This document shows, in pieces, positions 41,838-50,683 of a stretch of 64,000 bases of DNA. How positions within the stretch are numbered: the stretch's first letter is position 1; each line of letters opens with the position of its first letter. Position numbers and translations under genes: made by a program. The notes under the pieces are model-generated. The model was not told the DNA's origin. It made no database searches and saw nothing but the letters and a program-made list of their open reading frames with translations. Origin of the DNA: Coriobacteriaceae bacterium (GTDB taxonomy: Bacteria > Actinomycetota > Coriobacteriia > Coriobacteriales > Atopobiaceae); assembly GCA_003862195.1 (NCBI GenBank), contig QOUO01000004.1, positions 1-64,000 of the forward strand, given 5' to 3'.

Positions 41838-43556
41838 CTATACCGCAAGGAAGTTCGTGATGTGCTGGCCGCCAGGCACCATGGGCCTGACCATCTCGTC
41901 GCGGTCGAGCACCACGTCGATCACGTAGCCGTGGCCGCAGTCGAGCGCCTCGCGCAGCGCCGCCTCGAAGTCCGCGACGGTCGAGACGCGCCTGCCGTCG
42001 AGCCCATAGGCGCGGGCCAGGTCCGGCCATGAGGGCGGACGGTCGAGGTTGGTCTGGGAGTAGTGGCCGTTGTAGATGAGCGTCTGCCACTGGTGCACCA
42101 TGCCCAGAACCTCGTTGTCATAAATGATCGTGATGATGGGCAGCTTGTAGTGCTCCTCGGTCGCAAGCTCGATGCAGTTCATGCGGAACGATCCGTCGCC
42201 CGTCACGTGGATGACGCGCCTCGTGGGGTTGCCCACCTGCGCGCCGATGGCCGCGCCGAGGCCGAAGCCCATCGTGCCGAAGCCGCCCGAGGTGATGAGC
42301 TGGCCGGGGTAGTCGTAGTGGAAGTGCTGGATGGCCCACATCTGGTGCTGACCCACGTCCGTCGAGACGATCGTGTCCTGCGGGCAGATGCGCGCGATCG
42401 CGTCGTTCACCTGCTTGGGGGTGAGGTGGCCCTCCTCCTCGTCGTACACGGTCTCGGTAGGATAGGAGAAGACGAACTCCTTCCATTCGGAGTGGTCGAG
42501 CTGGCCCTCCGGCTCGAGGCGCTTGAGCAGGAGCTGGAGCACCTGGCGCACGTCGCCCATGATGGCCTGCTCGCAGTGGACGTTCTTGCCGATCTCGGCC
42601 GGGTCGATGTCGACCTGGACGATCTTGGCCTTGGAGGCGAAGGTGTCCGGCTGGAGCGCGATCCTGTCCGAGAACCTGCAGCCAAACGCGAGCAGCAGGT
42701 CGCAGTTGTCGACGGCCATGTTGGACGCCTGGGAGCCGTGCATGCCGATCATGCCCGTGGTCAGGGGGTCACGACCCCTGAAGCCGCCGCCACCCATGAC
42801 CGTGATGGCCACCGGCGCGTCGACCTGGTTGGCGAACTTGTTGAGCTCGCCGTTGGCCCTGCTGCGGACCACGCCGCCGCCGCAGATGATCATCGGGCGC
42901 TTGGACTCCAGAATCATCTGGGCGACCTTCTCGATGTCATCGGGATCGACCGCCGGCGGCTCGAGCGAGGCGCGCAGGTCGTCGGGAAGCAGGCCCGGCT
43001 TCAGCCTGGCGAGGTGCTCGGAGAGGTGCACGGGCGCGTAGGAGGTCATCTCCTGCGTGACGTCCTTCGTGATGTCCAAAAAGACCGGGCCGGGGCGGCC
43101 GGAGCGCGCCACCAGGAAGGCGGCCCTCACGACGTCGGCAAGCTCGCTCACGTCGGACACCTGGTGCGTCCACTTGGTGATGGGGCGCATGACGGCAGTG
43201 CTGTCGACCTCCTGGAACGAGTTCTTGCCCAGGAGCTTCTTCGTCACGTTGCAACTGATCGCGACGATGGGCGAGCTGTCCGCCATGGCCGTCGCGATGC
43301 CCGTCGTCATGTTGGTGGCGCCGGGGCCCGACGTCGAGAAGCACACGCCCACACGCCCGGTCGACCTCGCGTAGCCGTCGGCCGCGTGCGTCGCGCCCTG
43401 CTCGTGGCTCACAAGATAGTGGTTGATGCCGCTCGTCTGGTACAGCGCGTCGTACACGTCCAGGATCGTGCCGCCAGGATAGCCAAAGATGGTGTCGACG
43501 CCCTGCTCCTTCAGGCACTCGAGCAGAATCTGCGCTCCCGTAAGCTGAAGCTCCAT
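41838..43556 (-). CDS. ilvB: Acetolactate synthase large subunit, first paralogue
   Basis: This 572-aa thiamine-diphosphate enzyme has FGYPGGTILDVYDAL, the catalytic Glu in SHEQGATHAADGYARSTG, SGPGATNMTTGIATA and the ThDP site GDGSFRMNCIELATEEHYKLPIITIIYDN. It condenses pyruvate or 2-oxobutyrate. The ATG at 43556 follows GAGGGGAGAGGG. It is the first structural gene of the second unit, behind a leader peptide and attenuator. It has no small-subunit gene next to it; ilvN is in the other unit. Confidence 0.94.
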   Translation of the reverse strand: MELQLTGAQILLECLKEQGVDTIFGYPGGTILDVYDALYQTSGINHYLVSHEQGATHAADGYARSTGRVGVCFSTSGPGATNMTTGIATAMADSSPIVAISCNVTKKLLGKNSFQEVDSTAVMRPITKWTHQVSDVSELADVVRAAFLVARSGRPGPVFLDITKDVTQEMTSYAPVHLSEHLARLKPGLLPDDLRASLEPPAVDPDDIEKVAQMILESKRPMIICGGGVVRSRANGELNKFANQVDAPVAITVMGGGGFRGRDPLTTGMIGMHGSQASNMAVDNCDLLLAFGCRFSDRIALQPDTFASKAKIVQVDIDPAEIGKNVHCEQAIMGDVRQVLQLLLKRLEPEGQLDHSEWKEFVFSYPTETVYDEEEGHLTPKQVNDAIARICPQDTIVSTDVGQHQMWAIQHFHYDYPGQLITSGGFGTMGFGLGAAIGAQVGNPTRRVIHVTGDGSFRMNCIELATEEHYKLPIITIIYDNEVLGMVHQWQTLIYNGHYSQTNLDRPPSWPDLARAYGLDGRRVSTVADFEAALREALDCGHGYVIDVVLDRDEMVRPMVPGGQHITNFLAV

Positions 43557-43616
43557 CGGTCCCTCTCCCCTCGTCCTTCTCACCTTTGTTCGCTTGGTTT
43601 GCCTTGCCGATGCCTA

Positions 43617-43651
43617 ATAAAAAGAGTCCCCGCCCAAAGCGAAGACCCACA
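43617..43651 (-). terminator. Attenuator hairpin before the ilvB operon
   Basis: On the coding strand GGGTCTTCGC pairs with GCGGGGACTC (ten pairs, three of them G-U) and is followed by TTTTT. It lies between the leader peptide stop and the ilvB ribosome site. Two GTTGCAAC palindromes (about 43657-43664 and 43676-43683) sit just upstream and could take part in an alternative fold. Confidence 0.65.
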
Positions 43652-43683
43652 TGCGTTGCAACCCCTGGTAAAAGAGGTTGCAA

Positions 43684-43752
43684 CTAGATAATAGCTAGAA
43701 TTTCGGAGGAGAAGGACACGCATCCGCGAGTGCAAGCATCGGCTACCATCAT
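43684..43752 (-). CDS. Leader peptide of the ilvB-ilvA-ilvD operon (22 codons, ends EILAII)
   Basis: The frame starts at ATG 43752 (or the next ATG at 43749), seven bases after GGGGGAGGAC. It reads MMVADACTRGCVSFSSEILA and then Ile-Ile, ending at TAG 43684. The final codons ATT CTA GCT ATT ATC are branched-chain codons and partly rare ones. A terminator with a U-tract follows about 35 bases later. This is the arrangement of ribosome-mediated attenuation by isoleucine or leucine supply. Confidence 0.65.
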   Translation of the reverse strand: MMVADACTRGCVSFSSEILAII

Positions 43753-43940
43753 CGGACGTCCTCCCCCAAACCACTCATGCCCGACATCGAGCGCAACGTT
43801 TCGTGATTGCATATGATGGCACGAAGCGCGGGGCCGAAACGCCGCGTGGCGGCGCTCGTAACAAAGTGGTTGCATAGCGGACGGAAACCTTAAGGTTGGG
43901 TCAGAGCCTGACGGCATCCGCCCTCGCGTGCTCCCTGGCC

Positions 43941-43974
43941 AAAAAAGGCGACCCCAGGAAATCCCGGGGTCGCC
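43941..43974 (-). terminator. Intrinsic terminator of ilvC
   Basis: GGCGACCCC (43947-43955) and GGGGTCGCC (43966-43974) form a perfect nine-pair stem; on the ilvC coding strand it is followed by six T residues (43946-43941). It closes the leuA-ilvB-ilvN-ilvC unit before the second ilvB promoter region. Confidence 0.92.
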
Positions 43975-43995
43975 ACAAAGCCGCGTTGGCGGGAA

Positions 43996-45015
43996 CTAGT
44001 TGTTGAGGAGCTTGTCCTCGTCGTTCCAGGCATACAGAGCGCGGATCTTCTTGCCGGTCTGCTCCATCAGGGTCTCGGCCTGCTGACGACGCATAGCCTT
44101 GAAGTGGACCTGGTGGGACTCGTCGGACATGTCAAGCAGGAACTCCTTGGCGAACTCGCCGTTCTGGATGCGCTTCAGGTTGTAGCGCATGCCCTCCTTG
44201 GCGGCCTCGGTGATCACGTGCGGGCCGGCGGTGTAGTCGCCATACTCGGCGGTGTTGGAGATGGAGGAACGCATGCCGGAGAAGCCGCTCTCGTAGATCA
44301 GGTCGACGATGAGCTTCATCTCGTGGATGCACTCGAAGTAGGCGTTGCGAGGATCGTAGCCAGCCTCGACCAGCGTGTTGAAGCCAGCCTCCATCAGGTC
44401 GGTCACGCCGCCGCAGAGGACGTTCTGCTCGCCAAAGAGGTCGGTCTCGGTCTCGGTCTTGAAGTCGGTCTCGAGAAGGGCAGCGCGGGCTCCGCCGATG
44501 GCAGCGCCGTAGGCCAGGGCGAGGTCGAAGGCGTCGCCGGTGGCGTCCTGGTGAGCGCAGACCAGGCACGGGGTGCCCTTGCCCTCGAGGTACGTGGAGC
44601 GGACGGTGTGGCCGGGGGCCTTGGGGGCGACCATGATGACGTTGCAGTCGGGACGGACCTCGATGCAGCCGTAGTGGATGTTGAAGCCGTGCGCGAAGGC
44701 GATCGTCTTGCCCGGGGTCAGGTTGGGCTCGATGTCCTTCTTGTACATGGCGGCCTGATACTCGTCGTTGATCAGGATCATGATGATGTCTGCCCACTTG
44801 GCAGCCTCTGCGTTGGAGACGACCTCGAGGCCCTGCTTCTCGGCCTTGGCCTTGGACTTGGAGCCCTCACGCAGGCCGACCTTGACGTCCACGCCGGAGT
44901 CCTTGAGGTTCAGCGCATGGGCATGGCCCTGGGAGCCATAACCAATAATTGCGACCTTCTTGCCGTCCAGCTTGCTGACGTCGCAGTCCTGCTCGTGGAA
45001 CATCCTGAATGCCAT
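43996..45015 (-). CDS. ilvC: Ketol-acid reductoisomerase
   Basis: This 339-aa class I enzyme isomerises and reduces acetolactate. It has the NADP-binding [19 protein letters not shown] with the basic/Ser loop LREGSKS, then PKAPGHTVR and the metal-binding [12 protein letters not shown] and [15 protein letters not shown]. The ATG at 45015 is supported by AAAGGGAG and by the conserved N terminus; the frame extends 22 codons upstream without homology. A 130-base gap after ilvN may hold an extra promoter. Confidence 0.96.
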   Translation of the reverse strand: MAFRMFHEQDCDVSKLDGKKVAIIGYGSQGHAHALNLKDSGVDVKVGLREGSKSKAKAEKQGLEVVSNAEAAKWADIIMILINDEYQAAMYKKDIEPNLTPGKTIAFAHGFNIHYGCIEVRPDCNVIMVAPKAPGHTVRSTYLEGKGTPCLVCAHQDATGDAFDLALAYGAAIGGARAALLETDFKTETETDLFGEQNVLCGGVTDLMEAGFNTLVEAGYDPRNAYFECIHEMKLIVDLIYESGFSGMRSSISNTAEYGDYTAGPHVITEAAKEGMRYNLKRIQNGEFAKEFLLDMSDESHQVHFKAMRRQQAETLMEQTGKKIRALYAWNDEDKLLNN

Positions 45016-45145
45016 CTGACTTCTCCCTTTCGCTAGTCGGTTGATGGTGCTGGTAACTCTATGCATCACAGGCCCGCGCACGGGTCTGGGATTGCCTTTG
45101 TTAACACGCTCGCTATCTGGTCACATTTCCTACAAAATGGGACCG

Positions 45146-45652
45146 CTAGACGCTCGCAACGTTGCGCATGACGCTCGGTCCGCGCTCCAGGCTCACGACT
45201 CCCGTGCGGCAGACCTCCAGGATCTCGAAGTCGCGCATGAGGTCGATGAAGTTGTCGATGCGCCGGGATCCGCCGGCGATCCTAAACACGATGGAGTCGC
45301 GCGTGTAGTCCACAATCTTGGCCCTAAAGGCCTCGGCCGCGTCCAGTACCTGCGATCGCGTCGCCTCGTTGTTTGCCATCTTGATGAGGAGCAACTCGCA
45401 GCTGATGGAGTCCTCGGGGTCGAACTCCTTCCACGAGATCACGTCCGGCAGCTTGGCCAGCTGCGCCACGAGCTGGCGCTTGGAGCGCTCCTCGCCCTCG
45501 TACTGCACCGTGATGCGGCTCAGCTGCTCCGTCTCGGTCTCGGAAACGGTTAGACTCGTGATGTTGAACTGCCGCCGCCTGAACATGCTGGTCACGCGGT
45601 TGAGGACGCCGTACTCGTTCCGGACCATGATGGCGATGTTGTATGAGGTCAT
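45146..45652 (-). CDS. ilvN: Acetolactate synthase small (regulatory) subunit
   Basis: This 168-aa protein has an N-terminal ACT domain (NIAIMVRNEYGVLNRVTSMF, NITSLTVSETE) and a C-terminal domain (LLIKMANNEATRSQVLDAAEAFRAKIVD) typical of IlvN/IlvH. It gives valine feedback control to the large subunit. It starts three bases after the stop of the adjacent ilvB, so the two are coupled. It may also serve the other large subunit. Confidence 0.95.
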   Translation of the reverse strand: MTSYNIAIMVRNEYGVLNRVTSMFRRRQFNITSLTVSETETEQLSRITVQYEGEERSKRQLVAQLAKLPDVISWKEFDPEDSISCELLLIKMANNEATRSQVLDAAEAFRAKIVDYTRDSIVFRIAGGSRRIDNFIDLMRDFEILEVCRTGVVSLERGPSVMRNVASV

Positions 45653-45655
45653 CTG

Positions 45656-47368
45656 CTACCTGCCCATCCTGGAACGCACGTCGTCCATGTTCACAATCAG
45701 CTCGTCCATAGAGGCGCCGATCTGGAGCACCGGCGTCACGAACTCGTCCTCGCCTATGGGGACCTCGATCAGCCGAGGCCCCGCGGTCTTCTCGTCCCTT
45801 TGGGCGAGAAGGGCATCCTCCAGGGCCTGCGTCAGCTCCTCGGGCGTCGAGACCCTCGTGGCCTGGGCCCCCATGCCCTCCGCGACCTTGCAGAAGTCGA
45901 GCCCGCGGTGCCTGAGCGTGGTCATCGCGTAGCGCTGCCGCTTGAAGAGCGACTGCATCTGTCGCACCATGCCCAGGACCCCGTTGTTCAGCAGCACGAT
46001 GACCACGGGAATCTGGTTGTCCGCCGCCGTGACCATCTCGGCCATGTCCATCTCGAAGGACCCGTCGCCGGTCACCAGGATCGACGGCCCGCCCGTCGCG
46101 AGCGCTACCCCGTTGGCGGCGCCCATGCCAAAGCCCATCGTGCCGAGCCCGCCCGACGTCACAAAGGTCCGCGGCTTCGTGAACCGCAGGAACTGCGCGG
46201 CCCACATCTGGTGCTGCCCCACGTCCGTCACCACGGGCACGTCCTGCGGACGGACCGCGTTGATGGCCTCCATCACGTTCTTGGGGGTCAGCCCCTCTCG
46301 ATAGTCCGCGTAGCCCCGCTCCTGGGCGCGCAGCTCCCTCACGTGACGCTGCCAGTCCTCGTGGGTGTTGGGCTCCACGTACTGCTCCACGTCGCGCAGG
46401 AAGGTCCGCACGTCGCTTCTGACCTCGACCAGGTCCTCCAGGCTCTTGCTGAACTCCGAGGAGTCCACGTCCACGTGGACGACCTTGCCGTTGGGCGCGT
46501 ACTTGGTGCGGTCGCCCGTGGACCGGTCGTTGAAGCGGGCCCCCAGCGCGATGAGGCAGTCGCTCTCGTACATGGCCTTCGTGCTCGCGTAGTGGCCGTG
46601 CATGCCCTCCATCCCCAGGAAGCCGGGGGTGTCCGTCGGGATGGCGGATATGCCCATGAGCGAGCACCCCATGGGCGCGCCGATCTTGCTGGCGAGGTCG
46701 ACGATCTCCTGCGAGGCGCCCGAGGCCAGCGCTCCCCCGCCAAAGTAGACGAAGGGCCGCCTTGCCCGGTTGATGGCCTCCGCGGCCGCCATGAGCTCCG
46801 CCTCTGGCGCACGCAGTGGAGAAGGGATTGGCGCCGGGGTCAGCGGCCCCTCCTCCACCACGGCCTTCTGCACGTCCGCGGGCACGTCCACCAGGACGGG
46901 GCCGCGCCTGCCGGTGTTGGCGAGCTCGAACGCCTCGCGCAGCACCTCCTGCAGCCTGCTCGCGTCGCGCACAAAGTAGTTGTGCTTCGTGATGGGCAGC
47001 GTCACGCCCGTGATGTCCAGCTCCTGGAACGCGTCCGTGCCAATCATCTTGTTGGATACGTTGCCCGTTATCGCCACCAGGGGGACGGAGTCGAGGTATG
47101 CGGTCGCGATGCCCGTTACCAGGTTCGTTGCGCCCGGTCCCGACGTCGCGATCACCACGCCCGTCTTGCCCGTCGCCCTGGCGTAGCCGTCGGCGGCGTG
47201 GCAGCCGTGCTGCTCGTGAGTCGGCTCGATCACGCGTATCTTGTCCGTCGCGTCGTAAAGTGCGTCGAACAGGTCGATCACCGTGCCTCCGGGATACCCA
47301 AAGACGGTGTCGATCCCCTCCGCGACGAGGGTGTCGACTATGACCTGCGCCCCCGTGGTGGCTCCCAT
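45656..47368 (-). CDS. ilvB: Acetolactate synthase large subunit, second paralogue
   Basis: This 570-aa thiamine-diphosphate enzyme has VFGYPGGTVIDLFDALYD, the catalytic Glu in THEQHGCHAADGYARATG, SGPGATNLVTGIATA and GDGSFEMDMAEMVTAADNQIPVVIVLLNN. It is clearly different from the copy at 41838, for example THEQHGCH against SHEQGATH and ITKHNYFV against ITKWTHQV. It is three bases after leuA and three before ilvN, so this is the copy with a dedicated small subunit. Confidence 0.95.
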   Translation of the reverse strand: MGATTGAQVIVDTLVAEGIDTVFGYPGGTVIDLFDALYDATDKIRVIEPTHEQHGCHAADGYARATGKTGVVIATSGPGATNLVTGIATAYLDSVPLVAITGNVSNKMIGTDAFQELDITGVTLPITKHNYFVRDASRLQEVLREAFELANTGRRGPVLVDVPADVQKAVVEEGPLTPAPIPSPLRAPEAELMAAAEAINRARRPFVYFGGGALASGASQEIVDLASKIGAPMGCSLMGISAIPTDTPGFLGMEGMHGHYASTKAMYESDCLIALGARFNDRSTGDRTKYAPNGKVVHVDVDSSEFSKSLEDLVEVRSDVRTFLRDVEQYVEPNTHEDWQRHVRELRAQERGYADYREGLTPKNVMEAINAVRPQDVPVVTDVGQHQMWAAQFLRFTKPRTFVTSGGLGTMGFGMGAANGVALATGGPSILVTGDGSFEMDMAEMVTAADNQIPVVIVLLNNGVLGMVRQMQSLFKRQRYAMTTLRHRGLDFCKVAEGMGAQATRVSTPEELTQALEDALLAQRDEKTAGPRLIEVPIGEDEFVTPVLQIGASMDELIVNMDDVRSRMGR

Positions 47369-47371
47369 GTG

Positions 47372-48907
47372 CTACTTCCCTTCGTTCGCGCGCTGGGTCT
47401 GGATCATTCGGTTGAGTGCGTTCACGTAGGCCTTCGCGGACGAGACGATGATGTCGTTGTCCGAGCCGCGGCCCGTGAACACGCGTCCGTCCTCTGCCTG
47501 GATGCGTACGGTCACCTCGCCCAGGGCGTCGATGCCGCGCGTAACCGCCTTGACGGCGAACTCCTGCAGGTCGCCGTGGACGGCCACGACCTGGTCGATG
47601 GCCTTGTAGGCTGCGTCCACCGGACCGGTGCCCGTCGCGCAGACCACGTGCTTCTTCCCCTGCTCGTCGCTGATCGTGGCGGTCGCCGTGGGTACCAGCG
47701 GGTCGCCGCAGGACACCTGCAGCGCGTCGAGCGTGTAGATGGCGGTCGCGTCGCGCTGGCGCTCCTGCACCATGGACTCGAGGTCCTCGTCGTAGACCTC
47801 CTTCTTCTGGTCCGCGATCTCGAGGAAGCGCTTGTAGATGTCGTCGTACTCCTCGGGCGAGAACGTGTAGCCCAGCTCCGCGAGGCGGTGCTTCAGGGCC
47901 GCGTGGCCGCTGCGCGCGGAGAGGATGATCTCGGAGCCGGCGGCGCCCACGTCCTCGGGGTTGATGATCTCGTAGGTGTCACGGGCCTTGAGGACGCCGT
48001 CCTGGTGGATGCCGGAGGAGTGCGCAAAGGCGTTGGCTCCCACGATGGCCTTGTTGGCCTGGACGTTCATGCCCGTGATGCGGCTGACCAGGCGGCTGGC
48101 GCGCGTGAGCTCCTGCGTGACCACGTCGGTGTGCGCGTCGAGCTCGTCGCCGTGCATCTTGATAGCCATGACGACCTCCTCGAGCGCGGTGTTGCCGGCG
48201 CGCTCGCCCAGGCCGTTGATGGTGCACTCGATCTGCGTCGCGCCGTTCTTGACGCCCGCGAGCGCCAGCGCCGTCGCCATGCCCAGGTCGTTGTGGGTGT
48301 GGACGCTGATGGTCACGTTCTCGATGCCGCGCACGTTGTCACACAGCCCCTTGATGCGCGCGCCAAAGTCATCCGGCAGCTGGTAGCCCGTGGTGTCCGG
48401 GATGTTGACGACGGTGGCGCCGGCGTCGACGGCCGCCTGGATCACGCGCTCGAGGAACTTCTGGTCGGCACGGCCCGCATCCTCGGCATAGAACTCGACG
48501 TCGTCCACGTACTTCTTGGCGTACTTGACGCAGTGGATCGCGCGCTCGATGCACTCGTCCTCGCTGATGCGGAGCTTCTCGCGCAGGTGCTGGGGAGAAA
48601 CGCCGAGTCCCGTGTGGATGCGGGGACGCTTCGCGGTCTTGAGGGCCTCGGCCGCACGGTCGATGTCCTTGTCCACGGCGCGCGTGAGGCCTACTACTAC
48701 GGCGTCGTCACCTGCGAGGCGGCCGATCTCCTGTACGGAGCGGAAGTCGCCGGGCGAGGAGATCGGGAAGCCAGCCTCGATGACGTCCACGTGCATGCGG
48801 AGCAGCTCCTGGGCGATAACGAGCTTCTCCTCGGTGTTCATGGAAGCGCCGGGGGACTGCTCCCCGTCGCGCAGGGTGGTATCGAAGATGTTGATCTTGC
48901 GGGTCAT
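47372..48907 (-). CDS. leuA: 2-isopropylmalate synthase
   Basis: This 511-aa enzyme starts the leucine branch. It has [42 protein letters not shown] with metal-binding His residues and [17 protein letters not shown], then a C-terminal allosteric domain from about residue 390 for leucine feedback. The ATG at 48907 follows GAGGAG; the 14 extra upstream codons have no ribosome site. It heads the first ilv-leu unit and is preceded by a leucine-rich leader peptide. Confidence 0.96.
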   Translation of the reverse strand: MTRKINIFDTTLRDGEQSPGASMNTEEKLVIAQELLRMHVDVIEAGFPISSPGDFRSVQEIGRLAGDDAVVVGLTRAVDKDIDRAAEALKTAKRPRIHTGLGVSPQHLREKLRISEDECIERAIHCVKYAKKYVDDVEFYAEDAGRADQKFLERVIQAAVDAGATVVNIPDTTGYQLPDDFGARIKGLCDNVRGIENVTISVHTHNDLGMATALALAGVKNGATQIECTINGLGERAGNTALEEVVMAIKMHGDELDAHTDVVTQELTRASRLVSRITGMNVQANKAIVGANAFAHSSGIHQDGVLKARDTYEIINPEDVGAAGSEIILSARSGHAALKHRLAELGYTFSPEEYDDIYKRFLEIADQKKEVYDEDLESMVQERQRDATAIYTLDALQVSCGDPLVPTATATISDEQGKKHVVCATGTGPVDAAYKAIDQVVAVHGDLQEFAVKAVTRGIDALGEVTVRIQAEDGRVFTGRGSDNDIIVSSAKAYVNALNRMIQTQRANEGK

Positions 48908-49042
48908 GCGTTGGCTCCTCTCGAATGGTGATGACTCGTAACGGTACAAGCAACCATCCGCCGAAGAATCCGACGCCGCATATATATGTGAGAATGACTA
49001 TGCGAGCGCCAGACCCCGAGTAGCTCGGCGGGTCGAACCTAC

Positions 49043-49074
49043 GCGCTAGCCAACAATGTAGTGTGGCCTAGCGC
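49043..49074 (-). promoter_or_regulatory. Stem-loop overlapping the end of the leuA leader peptide
   Basis: GCGCTAGGCC (49074-49065), which includes the leader peptide stop codon, can pair with GGCTAGCGC (49051-49043). A ribosome stalled on the upstream leucine codons would affect this fold. No U-tract terminator is visible between here and leuA, so the mechanism may differ from that before ilvB. Confidence 0.45.
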
Positions 49075-49169
49075 ACGCTCGCTAGTAGGAGCCCATGTAC
49101 GGCACCAAGTACCACGCGGCTGGCCGCGAGGTCGGTGTCAACCATGTTCGAAACGATGAAGTTGGTCAT
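49068..49169 (-). CDS. Leader peptide of the leuA operon (33 codons, contains Leu-Leu-Leu)
   Basis: The frame starts at ATG 49169, eight bases after AAAGGAG, and ends at TAG 49068. It begins MTNFIVSNMV and its last part reads RVVLGAVHGLLLASVR, with consecutive CTC CTA CTA leucine codons. It lies about 160 bases before leuA. Runs of leucine codons in a short peptide before leuA are the hallmark of leucine attenuation. Confidence 0.6.
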   Translation of the reverse strand: MTNFIVSNMVDTDLAASRVVLGAVHGLLLASVR

Positions 49170-49235
49170 CGCTTGGGCTCCTTTGAACGACACGCCCACT
49201 TGGACGCGGTGAGGGTACTATCGCACTTCCCGAGC

Positions 49236-49260
49236 GACCGGGAGGCCAAAATTCCCGGTC
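49236..49260. promoter_or_regulatory. Inverted repeat GACCGGGA-N9-TCCCGGTC upstream of the leuA leader
   Basis: Perfect eight-base arms (49236-49243 and 49253-49260) lie between the divergent leuA leader and the Rpn gene. It is either an operator for one of the two or a short hairpin. The stretch from 49290 to 49400 beyond it is very AT-rich and probably holds the Rpn promoter. Confidence 0.45.
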
Positions 49261-49425
49261 ATTCTCTAAGCCGAAACAATTGGTCGAAAAAGGACGTCTC
49301 ACCCACTTCCCTTCGTCATCTTCATTATCTTGCAGATATCTTTCATTTAACTTTATTATTGCTTTTAACATGCTTTTAAGTTACTATTGTTTCACGAACA
49401 GTTGTTCTACAGATTGGAGGCGGCT

Positions 49426-50394
49426 ATGGGTATGGACGAAGCAACGTTGGTGCAGCAGGTGAACGCGCGCTGGAGGAATCTGACCATTGCGGACGATTTC
49501 GTCTTCGGCAAGGTGATGCAGAATCCGGACGTCTGCAAGGACGTGCTAGAGGCAATTCTCGGAACTCCGATAGACCATATCGACTACATCGGTAGGCAGG
49601 ATGATCTTGACGTCTCGCCTTTCGGTCATGGCGTACGCCTCGATGTCTATGTGAGAGACAACCTTGGAACCGTGTATAACGTGGAGATGCAGGCCACTAA
49701 TACCCATGAGCTTCCCCAGCGTGCACGCTACTATCACTCGATGTTGACGTTCTCTCAGTTGGAGCGCGGGGAGCGCTATCGTGCGCTCAAGGACTCGTAC
49801 GTGATCTTCATCTGCGGGTTCGATCTGTTTGGCATGGGACGCAGGGTATACTCATTCCAAAGCCAGTGCGTGGACGATCCAGATCTCTCGCTCCATGACG
49901 GCCTGCACACGATATTCCTTGCGGCTAGCTCACCTGCGGAGCCAGACGAAGGCCGTCAGATAAACGAGCTGTTGGACTATGTCTCGACTGGTAAAGTGAC
50001 GGGCACACTCTCGTCCAAGCTTGACCATGCCGTCTCCCAGGTCATGGAGAACAAGGAATGGAGGCTCGAGTTCATGATGCAGGTTATTAAGGACCAGCTC
50101 AATGTAGATAAGGGCCATGAGCTTGGCCTAAAGGAGGGCCTGGAGCTTGGTCGCCAGAAGGGCCTCGAGGAGGGCCGGCAGATCGGCGAGGCCGAGGGCA
50201 AGAAGGCCGGGCTCGAGGAGGGCCGGCAGATCGGCGAGGCCGAGGGAAGGCAAACCGGAATCGCGGAAGGCGAAGACCGGTTTGCCAGACTCGTGTCCCA
50301 GCTCGACAAGGACGGGCGATCTAAAGACATCATCCTCGTAGCGAAAGACAAGGAAGCCAGGGACCGACTGTACGCGGAGTACGGAATCTCATAA
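49426..50394 (+). CDS. Rpn family recombination-promoting nuclease / PD-(D/E)XK transposase-like protein
   Basis: This 322-aa protein has the PDDEXK nuclease fold of the Rpn/YhgA group: NLTIADDFVFGKVMQNPDVCKDVLEAILG, VSPFGHGVRLDVYVRD and YNVEMQATNTHELPQRARYYHS, where the Asp, Glu and Gln are the catalytic D-ExQ set. The C-terminal third is a repetitive Gly/Glu/Arg helix (GLEEGRQIGEAEG). The ATG at 49426 follows GGAGG. An internal GGAGG-ATG in the same frame at 50074 could give a separate C-terminal protein. Rpn proteins act in DNA breakage and phage defence. AT-rich upstream DNA suggests transfer. Confidence 0.85.
   Translation: MGMDEATLVQQVNARWRNLTIADDFVFGKVMQNPDVCKDVLEAILGTPIDHIDYIGRQDDLDVSPFGHGVRLDVYVRDNLGTVYNVEMQATNTHELPQRARYYHSMLTFSQLERGERYRALKDSYVIFICGFDLFGMGRRVYSFQSQCVDDPDLSLHDGLHTIFLAASSPAEPDEGRQINELLDYVSTGKVTGTLSSKLDHAVSQVMENKEWRLEFMMQVIKDQLNVDKGHELGLKEGLELGRQKGLEEGRQIGEAEGKKAGLEEGRQIGEAEGRQTGIAEGEDRFARLVSQLDKDGRSKDIILVAKDKEARDRLYAEYGIS
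50074..50394 (+). CDS. Candidate internal gene product (RpnS-like, 106 aa) in frame within the Rpn gene
   Basis: GGAGG at 50060-50064 lies nine bases before ATG-ATG at 50074/50077, in frame with the full-length gene. Translation from here gives a 106-aa protein, MMQVIKDQLNVDKGHELG onward, comprising only the repetitive helical C terminus. E. coli rpn genes are reported to encode such an internal C-terminal protein that inhibits the full-length nuclease. The start site is directly visible; its use is inferred. Confidence 0.5.
   Translation: MMQVIKDQLNVDKGHELGLKEGLELGRQKGLEEGRQIGEAEGKKAGLEEGRQIGEAEGRQTGIAEGEDRFARLVSQLDKDGRSKDIILVAKDKEARDRLYAEYGIS
50164..50246. repeat. 35-bp direct repeats in the Rpn gene
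   Basis: Bases 50164-50198 and 50212-50246 are identical, 48 bases apart, encoding LEEGRQIGEAEG twice. The period is a multiple of three, so gain or loss of units would keep the frame. Confidence 0.85.
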
Positions 50395-50490
50395 AGGCAT
50401 CAGGACATTCGCCGTACGACAATAAGAAGCACATTCGCCCCGCGCTTCCCCATTAGATGAGAAAATCGCCCGCACCATGAATCAAATCAG

Positions 50491-50560
50491 GGGTCGTTCT
50501 TCTCGTTCGAAATACCGCATCGAACAGCGATACGAGAGAAGAACGGCCTCGTGGTTTTAA
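50491..50560. terminator. Terminator after the Rpn gene
   Basis: GGTCGTTCTTCTC (50492-50504) pairs with GAGAAGAACGGCC (50535-50547), with an inner GTTCGA/TCGAAC stem, and GTGGTTTTAA follows. The outer stem again consists of two inverted copies of the GAGAAGNAC motif. The remaining 120 bases before the DUF438 gene are AT-rich and contain GTTGCAGTTGCAAC, a possible regulator site. Confidence 0.8.
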
Positions 50561-50683
50561 ATTCCTACTACATTTGTAGTAATTTGCTGTTCATGTTGCA
50601 GTTGCAACAATCTTTAGCAATAGGTCCCGATAGCGTATGCGGTGTGAAAAGGCTTCGCACCACCAACCAAATCGGAGGCTCGC

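Noticed and set aside
49138-49371. 77-codon minus-strand frame upstream of leuA
   Set aside because: It lies in a different frame from the leucine-rich leader, has no ribosome site and no family features.
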